Assembly (NCBI RefSeq): GCF_004341625.1
Contig: NZ_SLZG01000026.1
Span: 1 to 62,667 of the forward strand
DNA from: Rhizobium sp. BK376
GTDB lineage: Bacteria; Pseudomonadota; Alphaproteobacteria; Rhizobiales; Rhizobiaceae
Direction: 5' to 3'
DNA: 62,667 nucleotides
Shown: positions 36,087-45,255 of the stretch, one piece after another
How positions within the stretch are numbered: the first letter of the stretch is position 1
How the letters are laid out: each line of letters opens with the position of its first letter
Program-made: the position numbers and the translations under genes
Notes under the pieces: generated by a model
Database searches by the model: none
Told to the model about the DNA's origin: nothing
What the model saw: only the letters and a program-made list of their open reading frames with translations

Positions 36087-37499
36087 TCAACGCGCCCAGG
36101 CGCGGATGAGATCAAGCCCCTGGCTCAGCAAGGCCTTGGCGTCGTTCTCGTCCCTTGCCTCCACGTAGCAGCGCATTTCAGGCGCGTTGCCGGATGGGCG
36201 GAAGTGAATGATGCGTCCGTCCGCAAGCGTCACCCTCAAGCCGTCAATATCGCTCTTGGATGCGACCTTGCCAACGGGCGCAAGGAAGCCCGCGAGATTG
36301 TCGTCCGACTGGCGCAGATGCGCCATCAGCGCGGCGCTGGTCTCGACGGCGAAATTCTCCAGGCGGTCGGCCGCAGCGAACGGCAGCTTATAGGAGGCGG
36401 AGACGGCCGAGAGCGATCGGCGTTCGCTGGCCGCTGCATAAAGCGTTGCAAGGATCGGAAGGAAGCTGTCGCGCGTTGGCAGCGCCCGCATCGGCTGTCC
36501 CTCGACAATGAACCGGCTCGCCGTCAGCGTGCCGCCATTGGCCTCAAAGCCCATGACGTTCTGCCGACCGGCGGCCAGCGCTTCGTCCATGCCGGCGATG
36601 ACATAGGGAGACCCGACCCTGGTGCGAAGCACTGAATAGGATCCGGCCGCCTCGATGCCGGAATTGGAGGTGACGGGCGTGACCACGACTTCGGCGCCGA
36701 GAAAATTGGCAGCGATCAGGCCGAGCAGGTCGCCGCGCAGCGGTTCGCCGGTCTCATCCGAAACGAGCGGGCGGTCGCCATCGCCGTCGGCCGAAACGAT
36801 GGCATCGAGCTTGTGCTCAAGGGTCCAGCGCTTGAGGTGATCGATCGTCTCCTGCGAGACGGCCTCGGTGTCGACTGGGATAAAGCTTTCGGAGCGGCCG
36901 AGCGCGACCACTTGCGCTCCGTAATGGGAAAGGACCAGGCCAATCATGTCCCTGGCGACGGTGCTGTGCTGGTAGACGCCGACCGTCAGGCCGACGAGAC
37001 TGTCAGCCGGCAGCAGGGCGGTATTGCGCTCGAAGAACAATGCTTCGGCCGCAGCGCGCCTGTCCTCGGCCTGCGCCGGCGCGTCGTCCAGCGGACCGTT
37101 CCCGATGGCATTCGCCTCGGCCGTTATGGCCAGCTCGTCGTTCTTGTCGATCTCACCGTCGGGCCGGTAGAATTTGATGCCGTTGCGGTCAGCGGGGATA
37201 TGGGAGCCGGTGACCATCAGCGAGGCGGCCTTGAGCTCCAGGCCGTAGAGGGCAAGCGCCGGCGTTGCGATCGTTCCGAAATCGATCGGCTTCAATCCCG
37301 CCCGCGCCAGGGCGCCGATGCAGGTGGCTGCGATGTCGGGGCTGGAATCGCGGAAATCCCGGCCGACCAGGATTGGATCCCCCGCTGCGGCAAGGCCGCT
37401 CTTGAGAAGGTGTCTTGCAAAAGCCGTAGCATAGACCGCAGACGCCCGACCCTTCAGGTCGACCGACAGACCGCGCAGACCGCTGGTTCCGAATTTCAT
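36087..37499 (-). CDS. manB: phosphomannomutase (ManB/NoeK-type)
   Basis: This 470-residue alpha-D-phosphohexomutase converts mannose-6-phosphate to mannose-1-phosphate. The phosphoserine loop reads TGSHIPADRNGIKF rather than the common TASHNP, a variant I associate with the rhizobial NoeK branch. The metal loop is DGDGDRPL, the sugar-binding loop GFEANGGT, and the phosphate-binding RPSGNAPE lies near the end. The start at 37499 (MKFGTSGLRG) fits the family; the frame extends eight codons further but without homology. It is first in the manB-manC unit, and an AT-rich region upstream should carry the promoter. Confidence 0.92.
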   Translation of the reverse strand: MKFGTSGLRGLSVDLKGRASAVYATAFARHLLKSGLAAAGDPILVGRDFRDSSPDIAATCIGALARAGLKPIDFGTIATPALALYGLELKAASLMVTGSHIPADRNGIKFYRPDGEIDKNDELAITAEANAIGNGPLDDAPAQAEDRRAAAEALFFERNTALLPADSLVGLTVGVYQHSTVARDMIGLVLSHYGAQVVALGRSESFIPVDTEAVSQETIDHLKRWTLEHKLDAIVSADGDGDRPLVSDETGEPLRGDLLGLIAANFLGAEVVVTPVTSNSGIEAAGSYSVLRTRVGSPYVIAGMDEALAAGRQNVMGFEANGGTLTASRFIVEGQPMRALPTRDSFLPILATLYAAASERRSLSAVSASYKLPFAAADRLENFAVETSAALMAHLRQSDDNLAGFLAPVGKVASKSDIDGLRVTLADGRIIHFRPSGNAPEMRCYVEARDENDAKALLSQGLDLIRAWAR

Positions 37500-37818
37500 G
37501 TCCGTTCCCGCAAATATAAACACTCTAATTAGCTTTGAGTTCTTTATGCAGAACCCGCAAATCTATAAAAGCCGTTGTGTGTAAATCGCAATACACATTC
37601 CATTTGTAAGTTTCTTTAAGGCCCGCCAACAGCGGAAATATCTTTTTAATGTTAACGCGCGTCGGGCAGGGACCTCAATATAGTCAGGGCAGTCGAAGCG
37701 TAAGCGCCCAAAACTGGCAGCCTGACATTCATGCGGGCTCAGGGCGATCACCCCGGTCATCTGAACGCACGTTCGACCGGTCGAGACCGGCCGAACGTTT
37801 CCTTGTGCTGGAAATGCT
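37500..37818. other. intergenic region between manB and the EPS operon
   Basis: This 319-base region holds the manB promoter on its left, AT-rich at 37510-37650. On the right, near 37771-37798, there is an imperfect hairpin of CGTTCGaCCGGT and ACCGGcCGAACG that may end the polysaccharide operon. No gene was found. Confidence 0.5.
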
Positions 37819-39042
37819 TTACTGGGTGTTGGGTGCCATCATCTGTTCGGGACGGATGGACACTTCCAGCATGTCGTCGGGCAGTATTTCTGTGTCCTCC
37901 TTTGCTGCTATCTGGGTCGTTTCACCATTGGTCTTGCGATAGATCACCAATTCCGGACCGCCATTGCTGCCGCCACGCAGCTGAGCCTTGACGGCGCCGG
38001 TATAAAGCAGCTTTTCGCTGGATGCCTTGATCTGCGCGGCGAGCTTTTCGGTCTGGATCGTCGTGTCGCGAAGATTGTCGTTCAGTTGGGCGCGATGCTG
38101 CTCGTCCTGTATTTCGATATTGCGGGCAATTTCATCCCTGTCATGACGGGCCTGGACCAGCCGGGATTCCGAATCGCCCTGCTGGCTGCGGATTTCAGCG
38201 AGAGAATGCCGCTCGTCGTCGATACGGGTTGCCATGACGAGACCCTTTGCTGCGGACGCGGTCATGCGGTCGACGGCGTCCTGCTGCAGCTGTATGGCCT
38301 CTTCATTTCGCTGCCTGGTTGCCTCAAGCGCGGTGATGGTCGCTTCGGCTGATTGCAGCGAGCTTTGCAGGAAGGCACGCTGCTTTGCATAGTTCTCAAT
38401 CCGCATCTTCAGATCGCTCTGTTCGAAGGACGCGATCTCGTCCAGCGTCGAGCGTTGCAGGGGCGCGGAATAGATGGGGCTGAGATCGATATCGTTGCTG
38501 GCGTTGAGTTCCGCCTTCAGGCTGATGGCCCTTGCCCTTGCCCTTGCAAGATCGATCCACAGGGATTCGTTTTCGCTTTTGAGATCAGGCGCCGTCATCA
38601 GCGGGTTTTCGGTGCGAAACCGCAGGGCGTCATAGCCGCCGGCAAGCGCGATGGCATGGCGCACCGTCAGGCCGGGGCGATAAGGAACCGCGCCGGGACG
38701 GGAAACGTCGCCGGAAATATAGAAGGGACGGTATTCGACCATCTCAACCGTCACGTCAGCGGATTGTATGCGGCCGTCCTTCACCAATCCGTCCGACAGC
38801 GCTACGCGCAGGTCATGGATCGAAAGCCCTTCCGCCTTGACCTCGCCAAGGAACGGCACGGAAATGCTGCCATCGATGTTGACGGTGACGCGACGACCGA
38901 AATCGGGAACACCGAAGACGCCGAGCTGCAGTACGTCGCCAGGCCCCAGATGATAGAGGGCGCCGTCCTCGGACAGGGCGGGCCGGGGCAGTAGGAACAG
39001 AGCCACGAGAAGGCTCAAGGTCGAAAGGCCGATGATTTTCAT
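37819..39042 (-). CDS. ExoF-like polysaccharide export protein (second copy)
   Basis: This 407-residue periplasmic protein has a signal peptide (about 1-24, ending ALSEDG) and a Wza-type export domain (YHLGPGDVLQLGVFG, then NIDGSISVPFLGEV). An SLBB-like module (YISGDVSRPGAVPY) and a coiled-coil stretch (about 210-350) follow. It is a paralogue of the exoF product at 21807-23081, with the same domain order. It is the last gene of the seven-gene polysaccharide operon and its ATG overlaps the flippase-hydrolase stop by four bases. It likely bridges inner-membrane synthesis and export. Confidence 0.85.
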   Translation of the reverse strand: MKIIGLSTLSLLVALFLLPRPALSEDGALYHLGPGDVLQLGVFGVPDFGRRVTVNIDGSISVPFLGEVKAEGLSIHDLRVALSDGLVKDGRIQSADVTVEMVEYRPFYISGDVSRPGAVPYRPGLTVRHAIALAGGYDALRFRTENPLMTAPDLKSENESLWIDLARARARAISLKAELNASNDIDLSPIYSAPLQRSTLDEIASFEQSDLKMRIENYAKQRAFLQSSLQSAEATITALEATRQRNEEAIQLQQDAVDRMTASAAKGLVMATRIDDERHSLAEIRSQQGDSESRLVQARHDRDEIARNIEIQDEQHRAQLNDNLRDTTIQTEKLAAQIKASSEKLLYTGAVKAQLRGGSNGGPELVIYRKTNGETTQIAAKEDTEILPDDMLEVSIRPEQMMAPNTQ

Positions 39043-41261
39043 TGTATAATCCCCTTGTCTTGGTCTGATTTGCCGTCATCCGGCTGCCGCACGCGTATCC
39101 AATCGACGAGGAGGCTTGCCGGGAGCTTCGTCGTCGAATCCGGTGACCCTGGCCAAGACCCGCCGACAGCGAGGTTGAGGACAAGGAACATCGGCTTATT
39201 CAGGTCCTTGGGTGTTGCCGCCTTGAAGACCTGTTTTCCGTCCAGGGACCAGACGATCTTATCTTTCGTCCAGGTCATCCCGTAGACATGAAAATCGCGG
39301 GAAAGATCACCGACCCTGATGGCCCGCCCGGTTTGGGCGGATCCAGCACCGGCCGGAATGTGGAGACCGCTATGGGCGGTGACATGCAGAGTGCCCGGCT
39401 CGTGGCCGAGGATCTCGAAGACATCTATTTCCGGCGGCCAGGTCCGATCTTCCGGCAGCAGCCAGAATGCCGGCCAAAGCCCGCGACCGGCCGGCACCTT
39501 TGCGCGGATTTCCACAGAACCGTAGGTGAACGAGAAGCGCCCGGCCGTGTTGAGGAGACCGGAGGCGTAGCGTAGACCCTTGCTCTGGCTGCGCAAATCC
39601 TGCGGGATCTCGCTGGCGCGAATGGTCAGCACGCCGTTTTCGACGGAATAGGGCTTGAGAGCCTGGATGGCTGTGCTGTCCTGGTTCGGCCGCGGATCGA
39701 CGTAATATTCCAGTTCCTTGTTGCCGGCGTTCGTCCTCTCGCCTGTCGGATAGTACGGCTGCCACATGCCCTTGCCGTTCGAGCGCAGGTCGAGCGTCGA
39801 AAAATCGTCGGTGAACACGGTTTTCCAGACGGCGGCTGGAGCCGCGGCTTCAGTATCAGACCCCGCAGCCTGTGCCGGATGAAGAAAGCTCAGGAAAGCA
39901 AGGATGGCGAGAATGAGCGCCTGGACGCCGATGATCCGCCCGCACGCCATCAGCGTCACCATGCCGAGCCGATACATGAGGATCGCCATGGCGGCCAGCA
40001 TCAGCAGCGCGGCGGCGACATTGCCCCAGGCCTGGCCCTCGATGCCGGCTAAATAGTTACCGGCGGCCATGCCGACGACGAGCGTCACAAGCCCGACGAC
40101 GGTCAGCATCAGGGCATCGCGGCCCGGTCTTGTGGAGCGCACGATGATCATCGGGACGATCCACACCATCGTTCCGAGCGGTATGCAGGAGACGGCAAGC
40201 GCAATCGTTGCCGGCGTTGCTTCCTCATAGGCGGGGAAGGCAAATGCGATCACCCTGCCGGCCGCGACGATGGAGACCAGGGCTATGACGGCGAGCCCGA
40301 GGGCCACCCTCAACAATTCCCTTTCGATGATGACGGCATCGCGTTGCGGCGAGCGATCGATCATCCGTGCGAGCAGCTTGGGATAGCGAACCTGCGCGAT
40401 CGTCGACATCAGCCCGAGGCCGATCATGGCGAGACTGGCACCGAAGGAAAAGAGCCCGAGATCGTGCGGCGACGACAATGTCGAAGATACCCAGCGATTG
40501 GCGCTGAGATAGAAGACCCAGGATGCATTGAAGGCAAAGAGCGGCAATGCCAGGCGCGCCATTGACATGAATGAGGGGCGCTGTGTCAGCATCGGCAGCG
40601 GTCGCGCAAAGAGCAAGGCACAGAGCGTATAGTAGGCCGCAAGTGCGGCAAACGAACCGGTCACGCCGCCGAACATCAGACCGGCGAGCCGTGGTACAGT
40701 CATGCCGAGCTGCAGGATGAGGGCGAGCACTGTGAATTCCCATACGCGGGAGCTCGCGCGATAGAGAGTGACGGGACCATTGGCGATCATCGCCATGATG
40801 CCGCCGCCGATCGCAAGCACGGTACCGAGCAGCGGCAGCGTCGCGCCTCCACCGGTCAACAGAAACACCAGCGGCAGCGTTGCCGCCAGCACGACCATGC
40901 CGACGACCCACAAGGTGTTCAGGATTTCGAGCGCTGCGCGGGCGGCGACTGTCGTTTGACGACCGGGTATCTGCTTGTCGGCAAGCTGCGAGAGACCGAG
41001 GTCGGCCCGGCCGGCATAGGTGAAGAGACTGGTCAGCAATGCGAATGTGCCGAAGGCAGTCGGGTCGAGGAGGCGCGGCGCCATCAACGTCGCACCGCTG
41101 CCGAGGAGCGTCAGCACCAGGGCGCCGATCGCATAGGTGGCCGGCTGCCCGAGCCACGCCCACCGCTTCGACATGCTCAGCCTGTCGAAGAGAGCCGGTG
41201 CCCTCGAGGCTGCGAAGGCGGGCCGTTCGGGCTCGCTATCGGGTGCAAAGGCGGCGGTCAT
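39039..41261 (-). CDS. fusion: Wzx-like flippase + GH16 endoglycanase
   Basis: This 740-residue two-part protein begins with residues 30-440, a polytopic polysaccharide flippase-like region of about twelve helices (ATYAIGALVLTLLGSGATLM, FGTFALLTSLFTYAGRADLG). Residues 476-725 form a GH16 beta-glucanase domain with the full catalytic motif E-I-D-V-F-E at 611-616 (nucleophile Glu611, acid/base Glu616), plus the aromatic cleft residues of the family. Residues 441-466 read like a former signal peptide (ALILAILAFLSFLHPAQA-AG) and place the hydrolase on the periplasmic side. In S. meliloti a flippase (ExoT) and a GH16 lyase (ExoK) are separate genes. The 4-bp overlaps on both sides and the unbroken frame argue for a real fusion. 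Confidence 0.9.
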   Translation of the reverse strand: MTAAFAPDSEPERPAFAASRAPALFDRLSMSKRWAWLGQPATYAIGALVLTLLGSGATLMAPRLLDPTAFGTFALLTSLFTYAGRADLGLSQLADKQIPGRQTTVAARAALEILNTLWVVGMVVLAATLPLVFLLTGGGATLPLLGTVLAIGGGIMAMIANGPVTLYRASSRVWEFTVLALILQLGMTVPRLAGLMFGGVTGSFAALAAYYTLCALLFARPLPMLTQRPSFMSMARLALPLFAFNASWVFYLSANRWVSSTLSSPHDLGLFSFGASLAMIGLGLMSTIAQVRYPKLLARMIDRSPQRDAVIIERELLRVALGLAVIALVSIVAAGRVIAFAFPAYEEATPATIALAVSCIPLGTMVWIVPMIIVRSTRPGRDALMLTVVGLVTLVVGMAAGNYLAGIEGQAWGNVAAALLMLAAMAILMYRLGMVTLMACGRIIGVQALILAILAFLSFLHPAQAAGSDTEAAAPAAVWKTVFTDDFSTLDLRSNGKGMWQPYYPTGERTNAGNKELEYYVDPRPNQDSTAIQALKPYSVENGVLTIRASEIPQDLRSQSKGLRYASGLLNTAGRFSFTYGSVEIRAKVPAGRGLWPAFWLLPEDRTWPPEIDVFEILGHEPGTLHVTAHSGLHIPAGAGSAQTGRAIRVGDLSRDFHVYGMTWTKDKIVWSLDGKQVFKAATPKDLNKPMFLVLNLAVGGSWPGSPDSTTKLPASLLVDWIRVRQPDDGKSDQDKGIIQ

Positions 41262-42352
41262 GACGCCACCGCGACGGCGACCGGCGGCCCGACGGTTGCC
41301 TTGCCGGCGGCAAGCGCGTCGAGCTGCGGCGCTGACCGAATGATACCGTGACGCAGGAGATCATCCGTCGAACGGTAGCGCTCGCTCTTCTCGCAGATGA
41401 AGCCCTTCCCCGGATGCTTGTTCAGCAGCTCGACGTAGCGGCGATATTCGACCCCCGCGTCCCAATGCTCGCCGCGGCTGACCTCGTGCCGGGCACGTTC
41501 GTCGAAATTGGAGAAGAGTTTGAAATGCAGCAGCGCGCCTGAGATCGGCGAAACGGAGAGCGGGTCCGTCCGATGGTTGGTGACCCACTTGCGTCCCGGC
41601 CGTCCCCGCATCAGCGGTACCTTGGTAATGTCTGGCGGCAGGGAGCCGATATTGGTCCGCTGCAGGCCGATTGCCTTGCCGAGAGGGTGGAGACGAAGGT
41701 TCCGCACCGCGCGGGCAACCGCCATCGGCCAGGTGCCCATCCGGTGATAGCGGGGATAGAACACCCGCAGACGCGGACCGCCGACCGCCTCGACATTGAG
41801 AAACCGCTTCGAAAACGGCAGTGCGGCCTTGTTGCGAACCCTGTACTCGGTGTCAAAAAATGGGCAGGTGTCGACGAAGGACGTCCCCGGCTTGTAGACC
41901 GCGTCGGCAACGGCGCCCTGTGCGTACATATCGACCATGATCGCGAAGACGCCCTCGTGGTCGGACTTTTCCAGCAGATTGCAGAATTGCCGGATCGGAA
42001 CCTGCTCGGAATGCGGGTAGACGAACAATTCGTCGGCGTCGATGAACAGGCACCAGTTGCCGTCGCCATGTCGCTCGACCATGGCGTTGATCCAGTTCAT
42101 GCCACAGCCGGCTTCTCCGAAGGAATCGGCTGTGTGATAGACGACGCAATCGCTCTGCGAGAGCAGGAAGTCCATCGTGTGGTCTTCGGAATTGTTGTCG
42201 CAGATATAGAAACGGTCCACGCCAAGCTTGCGATGGTATTCGAGAATGTAGGGAAGGCGGTCAGCCTCGTTGCGCACGACGAGATAAGCGTCAACGCTTC
42301 CGCTTCCGCGTCGGGAAGGCTGACGGTCAATGCGGTTGAGATGGACATTCAT
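41258..42352 (-). CDS. family 2-like glycosyltransferase (Glyco_tranf_2_4 type)
   Basis: This 364-residue cytoplasmic glycosyltransferase of the GT-A fold, in the subgroup with an LVVRNEADRLPYILEYHRKLG opening, carries a D-x-D-E motif in LFIDADELFVYP (about residues 123-134). The fold covers about residues 20-280. The donor sugar and linkage are unknown. The ATG overlaps the polymerase stop by four bases, and its own stop overlaps the flippase-hydrolase start. It likely adds one residue to the lipid-linked repeat unit. Confidence 0.82.
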   Translation of the reverse strand: MNVHLNRIDRQPSRRGSGSVDAYLVVRNEADRLPYILEYHRKLGVDRFYICDNNSEDHTMDFLLSQSDCVVYHTADSFGEAGCGMNWINAMVERHGDGNWCLFIDADELFVYPHSEQVPIRQFCNLLEKSDHEGVFAIMVDMYAQGAVADAVYKPGTSFVDTCPFFDTEYRVRNKAALPFSKRFLNVEAVGGPRLRVFYPRYHRMGTWPMAVARAVRNLRLHPLGKAIGLQRTNIGSLPPDITKVPLMRGRPGRKWVTNHRTDPLSVSPISGALLHFKLFSNFDERARHEVSRGEHWDAGVEYRRYVELLNKHPGKGFICEKSERYRSTDDLLRHGIIRSAPQLDALAAGKATVGPPVAVAVAS

Positions 42353-43779
42353 GTTCGACTGACCTCCGTCGAGTTGGGAACGACCGGCTCGGCCGCGGCT
42401 GAGGATCCGGTTTCACGGGCAAGGGCGAAGAAGAAGGCGAGCGTCAGCAGGCCCGGCGTCGCAAAGATGCTGACCTCGGTTAGCCCGATGATCATGATGA
42501 GAAGCACGATCTGGTCGCGTGTCGCATCGGGTCGCGAGACCATCCGGCCGACCAGGATTGCAAGAAAGGCGAATGCCGGCAGGGAACCCAGGATCCCCAT
42601 GCAGAGGACCGTTTGCATATACATGTTGTGCATGTTGACCGGGTCGCCGGCGAAGGCGCGTCCGACGCTGCCCACGATCAGGGCTTCGGTGCCGTTGAAA
42701 CCCCATCCGAGAAGCGGCTTTTGCGCAATCAGATCGGCGCCGACCGCCCACAGGTCCGTTCGACCGGTCAGCGTCATGATCTCGGCGGACGATCCGCTTC
42801 TCGCCAGGGGGCCAAGCAAGGCTCTGATGTCAGGGAATTGCCCGGTTGCGAGCAGGGCGAGTACCATCAGGCCGCCGATGACCCCGCCGATCGCAAACGG
42901 CGTAAAGAGGCGCTTTTCGCGAAAGGCGATAATTGCCCAGGCAGCGATGGTGGCGAGCGTCGTCGTGCGGCTATCGGTGGCGACAAGTGCCGCAAAGCCA
43001 ATCACAAGCGAGGCAGCAAGGAGCCAGGGTCCGATAATCTTTTGACGGCGCGATAGAACGGCGAAGGTAACCAAGAGTGCCGCCTGTTCCCCGAGAACAT
43101 TCGGATGCCCGGAAAGGCCGCGCAGACGATAGGCCGTCTCCTCCGCCGAAGGCGGCAGCCATGCCATTTCAGGCAGCAGGAACGCCGAGACGAGGGCAAG
43201 CGCCACAAACAAGACCAGCGTGATCGTGAAGATACGCAGGGTCGCAGCGACGCCGAGAACCGAGACGGCAAGGCAGGCAAGCAGCAGATAGGCAAGCAGC
43301 CCGACGGCATTGCCGGCCGTATAGGCTGGCGTCAGCGACCAGAGTGACGAGGCGAGCGCAATCAGACCGTAGAGAACAGCCAATGCGACTGTTCGCTCCT
43401 GGAGATGATGGACGATCTGACGCCAATTGCAGACGCATATCGCCGGGATCAGCACCCAGGTCGTGAGCTTCATTCCATTCTGCCAGTCGAGCCCTGTATC
43501 GCCGTATTCGCGTGTGCGCAGACTGAGGTTCAGGCCGAACACGACGAAGACGAGAAGCGAGGCGACGGCCCACTGGCGGCCGAGCGCGGCCGCCAGGATT
43601 ACGAGCAGAACCCCGGCCCCCAATGGAAGGCCGAAGGGTAGGCCGGCCGCTACTCCGCCGGATTGTTGCGCCAGCGTGAAAGAAAGGCCGAGCCAGGCGA
43701 AGCCAGTGGCAAGGGGGATGGCAACAGCCAGGCCCGGCCCTGCCCACCGGACGGCGGCACTGTCCGAGGGCATAGTCAT
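42349..43779 (-). CDS. polysaccharide polymerase (Wzy/O-antigen ligase family)
   Basis: This 476-residue membrane protein has 11-13 helices and the Wzy_C loop motif LTGRTDLWAVGADLIAQKPL followed by GWGFNGTEAL, parallel to the exoQ product upstream in the window. It would polymerise the repeat units exported by the flippase half of the fusion. The first ATG (43779) overlaps the stop of the chain-length gene. The local order chain-length protein, polymerase, glycosyltransferase, flippase is a normal Wzx/Wzy set. Confidence 0.87.
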   Translation of the reverse strand: MTMPSDSAAVRWAGPGLAVAIPLATGFAWLGLSFTLAQQSGGVAAGLPFGLPLGAGVLLVILAAALGRQWAVASLLVFVVFGLNLSLRTREYGDTGLDWQNGMKLTTWVLIPAICVCNWRQIVHHLQERTVALAVLYGLIALASSLWSLTPAYTAGNAVGLLAYLLLACLAVSVLGVAATLRIFTITLVLFVALALVSAFLLPEMAWLPPSAEETAYRLRGLSGHPNVLGEQAALLVTFAVLSRRQKIIGPWLLAASLVIGFAALVATDSRTTTLATIAAWAIIAFREKRLFTPFAIGGVIGGLMVLALLATGQFPDIRALLGPLARSGSSAEIMTLTGRTDLWAVGADLIAQKPLLGWGFNGTEALIVGSVGRAFAGDPVNMHNMYMQTVLCMGILGSLPAFAFLAILVGRMVSRPDATRDQIVLLIMIIGLTEVSIFATPGLLTLAFFFALARETGSSAAAEPVVPNSTEVSRT

Positions 43780-45227
43780 ATCTTCAGGAGCCGCTTTGCA
43801 TCGCGCTTTACGGCCGAAAAATTCATGCCGGCCCCAGCGATGCAGGCCATACCCAAGCTGCCCATGGCATAGAGCGGCAGGATCGGGAAAACAGGCCGGT
43901 CAGGCACGGTCGGGGGTGACAGAACTTCCGCATCAGGCTTCAAAGCTTCCAGGGCGGGTGCTCGCTGCTTCAGGCGGGTTTGCGCGTCAGCCAGAACCTG
44001 GGTGTCGTTATCCGCGTCCCGACGCAGTTCGTCGAGCCGGAGGCCAGCCTTGCGGCGTTCGACGAGATCTTGGCGGATCTTGTCGATCTCTCCGCTGAGA
44101 AGGTTCTCACGCTCTGCCCAGTTGGCAGCTTCCACCTGGACGCTGGCGACGATGCGGTCACGCTCGGCCTGCGCCTGCTGCATGATGTTTCGAGATTCCG
44201 TCGACATGACAGCCACCCGCGACATGCTTTCGGTCAAGCTCTGGTTCAGGCGCTGGATGGTCGGCGACGACAGAACCTCCGGAGCGCTGTCGAGGGTTCC
44301 GGCAGCCTTCATCTTTGTCAGGCTGTCGGCGCGGGTCCGGGCATCGATCGAGCGGGCTCTTGCGGTTGCAAGTTCGGTGCTGAGCGTGCCGAGCTGCGCC
44401 TCAAGCGAAATCTGTGCGCCCTGGTCGATCAATCCGGATTGCTCCAGGAAGGACTGCATGGCCGCGGTGGATGCATCTGCCCGCACCTTGGCTTCTGCGA
44501 CGTGGTCCTCCAGAAGCTTGTTCATGTCGTCCAGGTTCTCGGCCTTGCGCTTGACCTGCGCGTCAAGATAGGCCGACACCAGCGTCTTCGTCAGTGCGGC
44601 CGCCTTCTGCGGGTCCTCCGAACGGAAACCGACATTGACCGTATAGGATTGCCGGTTGCGGTGGAGGACGAGCTTGTTCCAGAGGTTCTCACGCAACTTG
44701 GCAGCCTTGGGCGAGGAGGCCGGCGTCGTCTGCGACGCCATCATCTGCGCCGGCGTCGGTGCTGGCGTCTCGCGAGCCCAGGTCGGCGGGAGGATGCCGC
44801 CGAAGAGGCTGAGCATCACCCTGTTGGTGATGCTGGGCTTCACCTTGAACTCATCGTCCGTGGCGAGCTTGTGGGATTCAATGACCGTTTCAGCCAAAGC
44901 CACGGAATTGAAGGCATCGAGATCGGACAGGATGAAGCTTTCGTCCAGAGGCGTGCGCATGGCCTGCGCATCCATCTGACCTTCCATGTCGGTCGGTCTG
45001 AGAACCAGCGTGGCGGTCGACTCATAGACGCGGGGCAGCGAAGGCCAGGCCATGGTGGCTATGACAAGCACGGCCGTGCCGCCGACAAGAAACCTGGCGA
45101 GCGAGTATCTGGGCTGCTGCTCCGGCGCGCTGTCTTGCGGTTCGGAGGATTGAAGCTGATCTTCGTTCGCTGCGCTTCTTAGAGGAATCGGCTGGGCCGA
45201 GTCAGCTAGATTTCGTTTCGTCTCCAT
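43776..45227 (-). CDS. Wzz/ExoP-type chain-length protein without kinase domain
   Basis: This 483-residue polysaccharide co-polymerase starts with a hydrophilic cytoplasmic stretch (about 1-42), then a first membrane helix (FLVGGTAVLVIATMAWPSL, about 46-65). A large periplasmic region with long coiled coils (about 200-420) follows, and a second helix near the end is preceded by the proline-rich PPTVPDRPVFP. There is no Walker A or tyrosine-kinase domain after the last helix, so it is a PCP-1/2a-like short form, unlike ExoP. The start at 45227 is chosen for the METKRN beginning. It sets chain length with the polymerase encoded next. Confidence 0.85.
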   Translation of the reverse strand: METKRNLADSAQPIPLRSAANEDQLQSSEPQDSAPEQQPRYSLARFLVGGTAVLVIATMAWPSLPRVYESTATLVLRPTDMEGQMDAQAMRTPLDESFILSDLDAFNSVALAETVIESHKLATDDEFKVKPSITNRVMLSLFGGILPPTWARETPAPTPAQMMASQTTPASSPKAAKLRENLWNKLVLHRNRQSYTVNVGFRSEDPQKAAALTKTLVSAYLDAQVKRKAENLDDMNKLLEDHVAEAKVRADASTAAMQSFLEQSGLIDQGAQISLEAQLGTLSTELATARARSIDARTRADSLTKMKAAGTLDSAPEVLSSPTIQRLNQSLTESMSRVAVMSTESRNIMQQAQAERDRIVASVQVEAANWAERENLLSGEIDKIRQDLVERRKAGLRLDELRRDADNDTQVLADAQTRLKQRAPALEALKPDAEVLSPPTVPDRPVFPILPLYAMGSLGMACIAGAGMNFSAVKRDAKRLLKI

Positions 45228-45255
45228 TGCTTTTCCCTTGCCTCCTTCAGCGGTA

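Noticed and set aside
43776..45227. ExoP-like tyrosine autokinase
   Set aside because: No Walker A/B or tyrosine cluster follows the second membrane helix.
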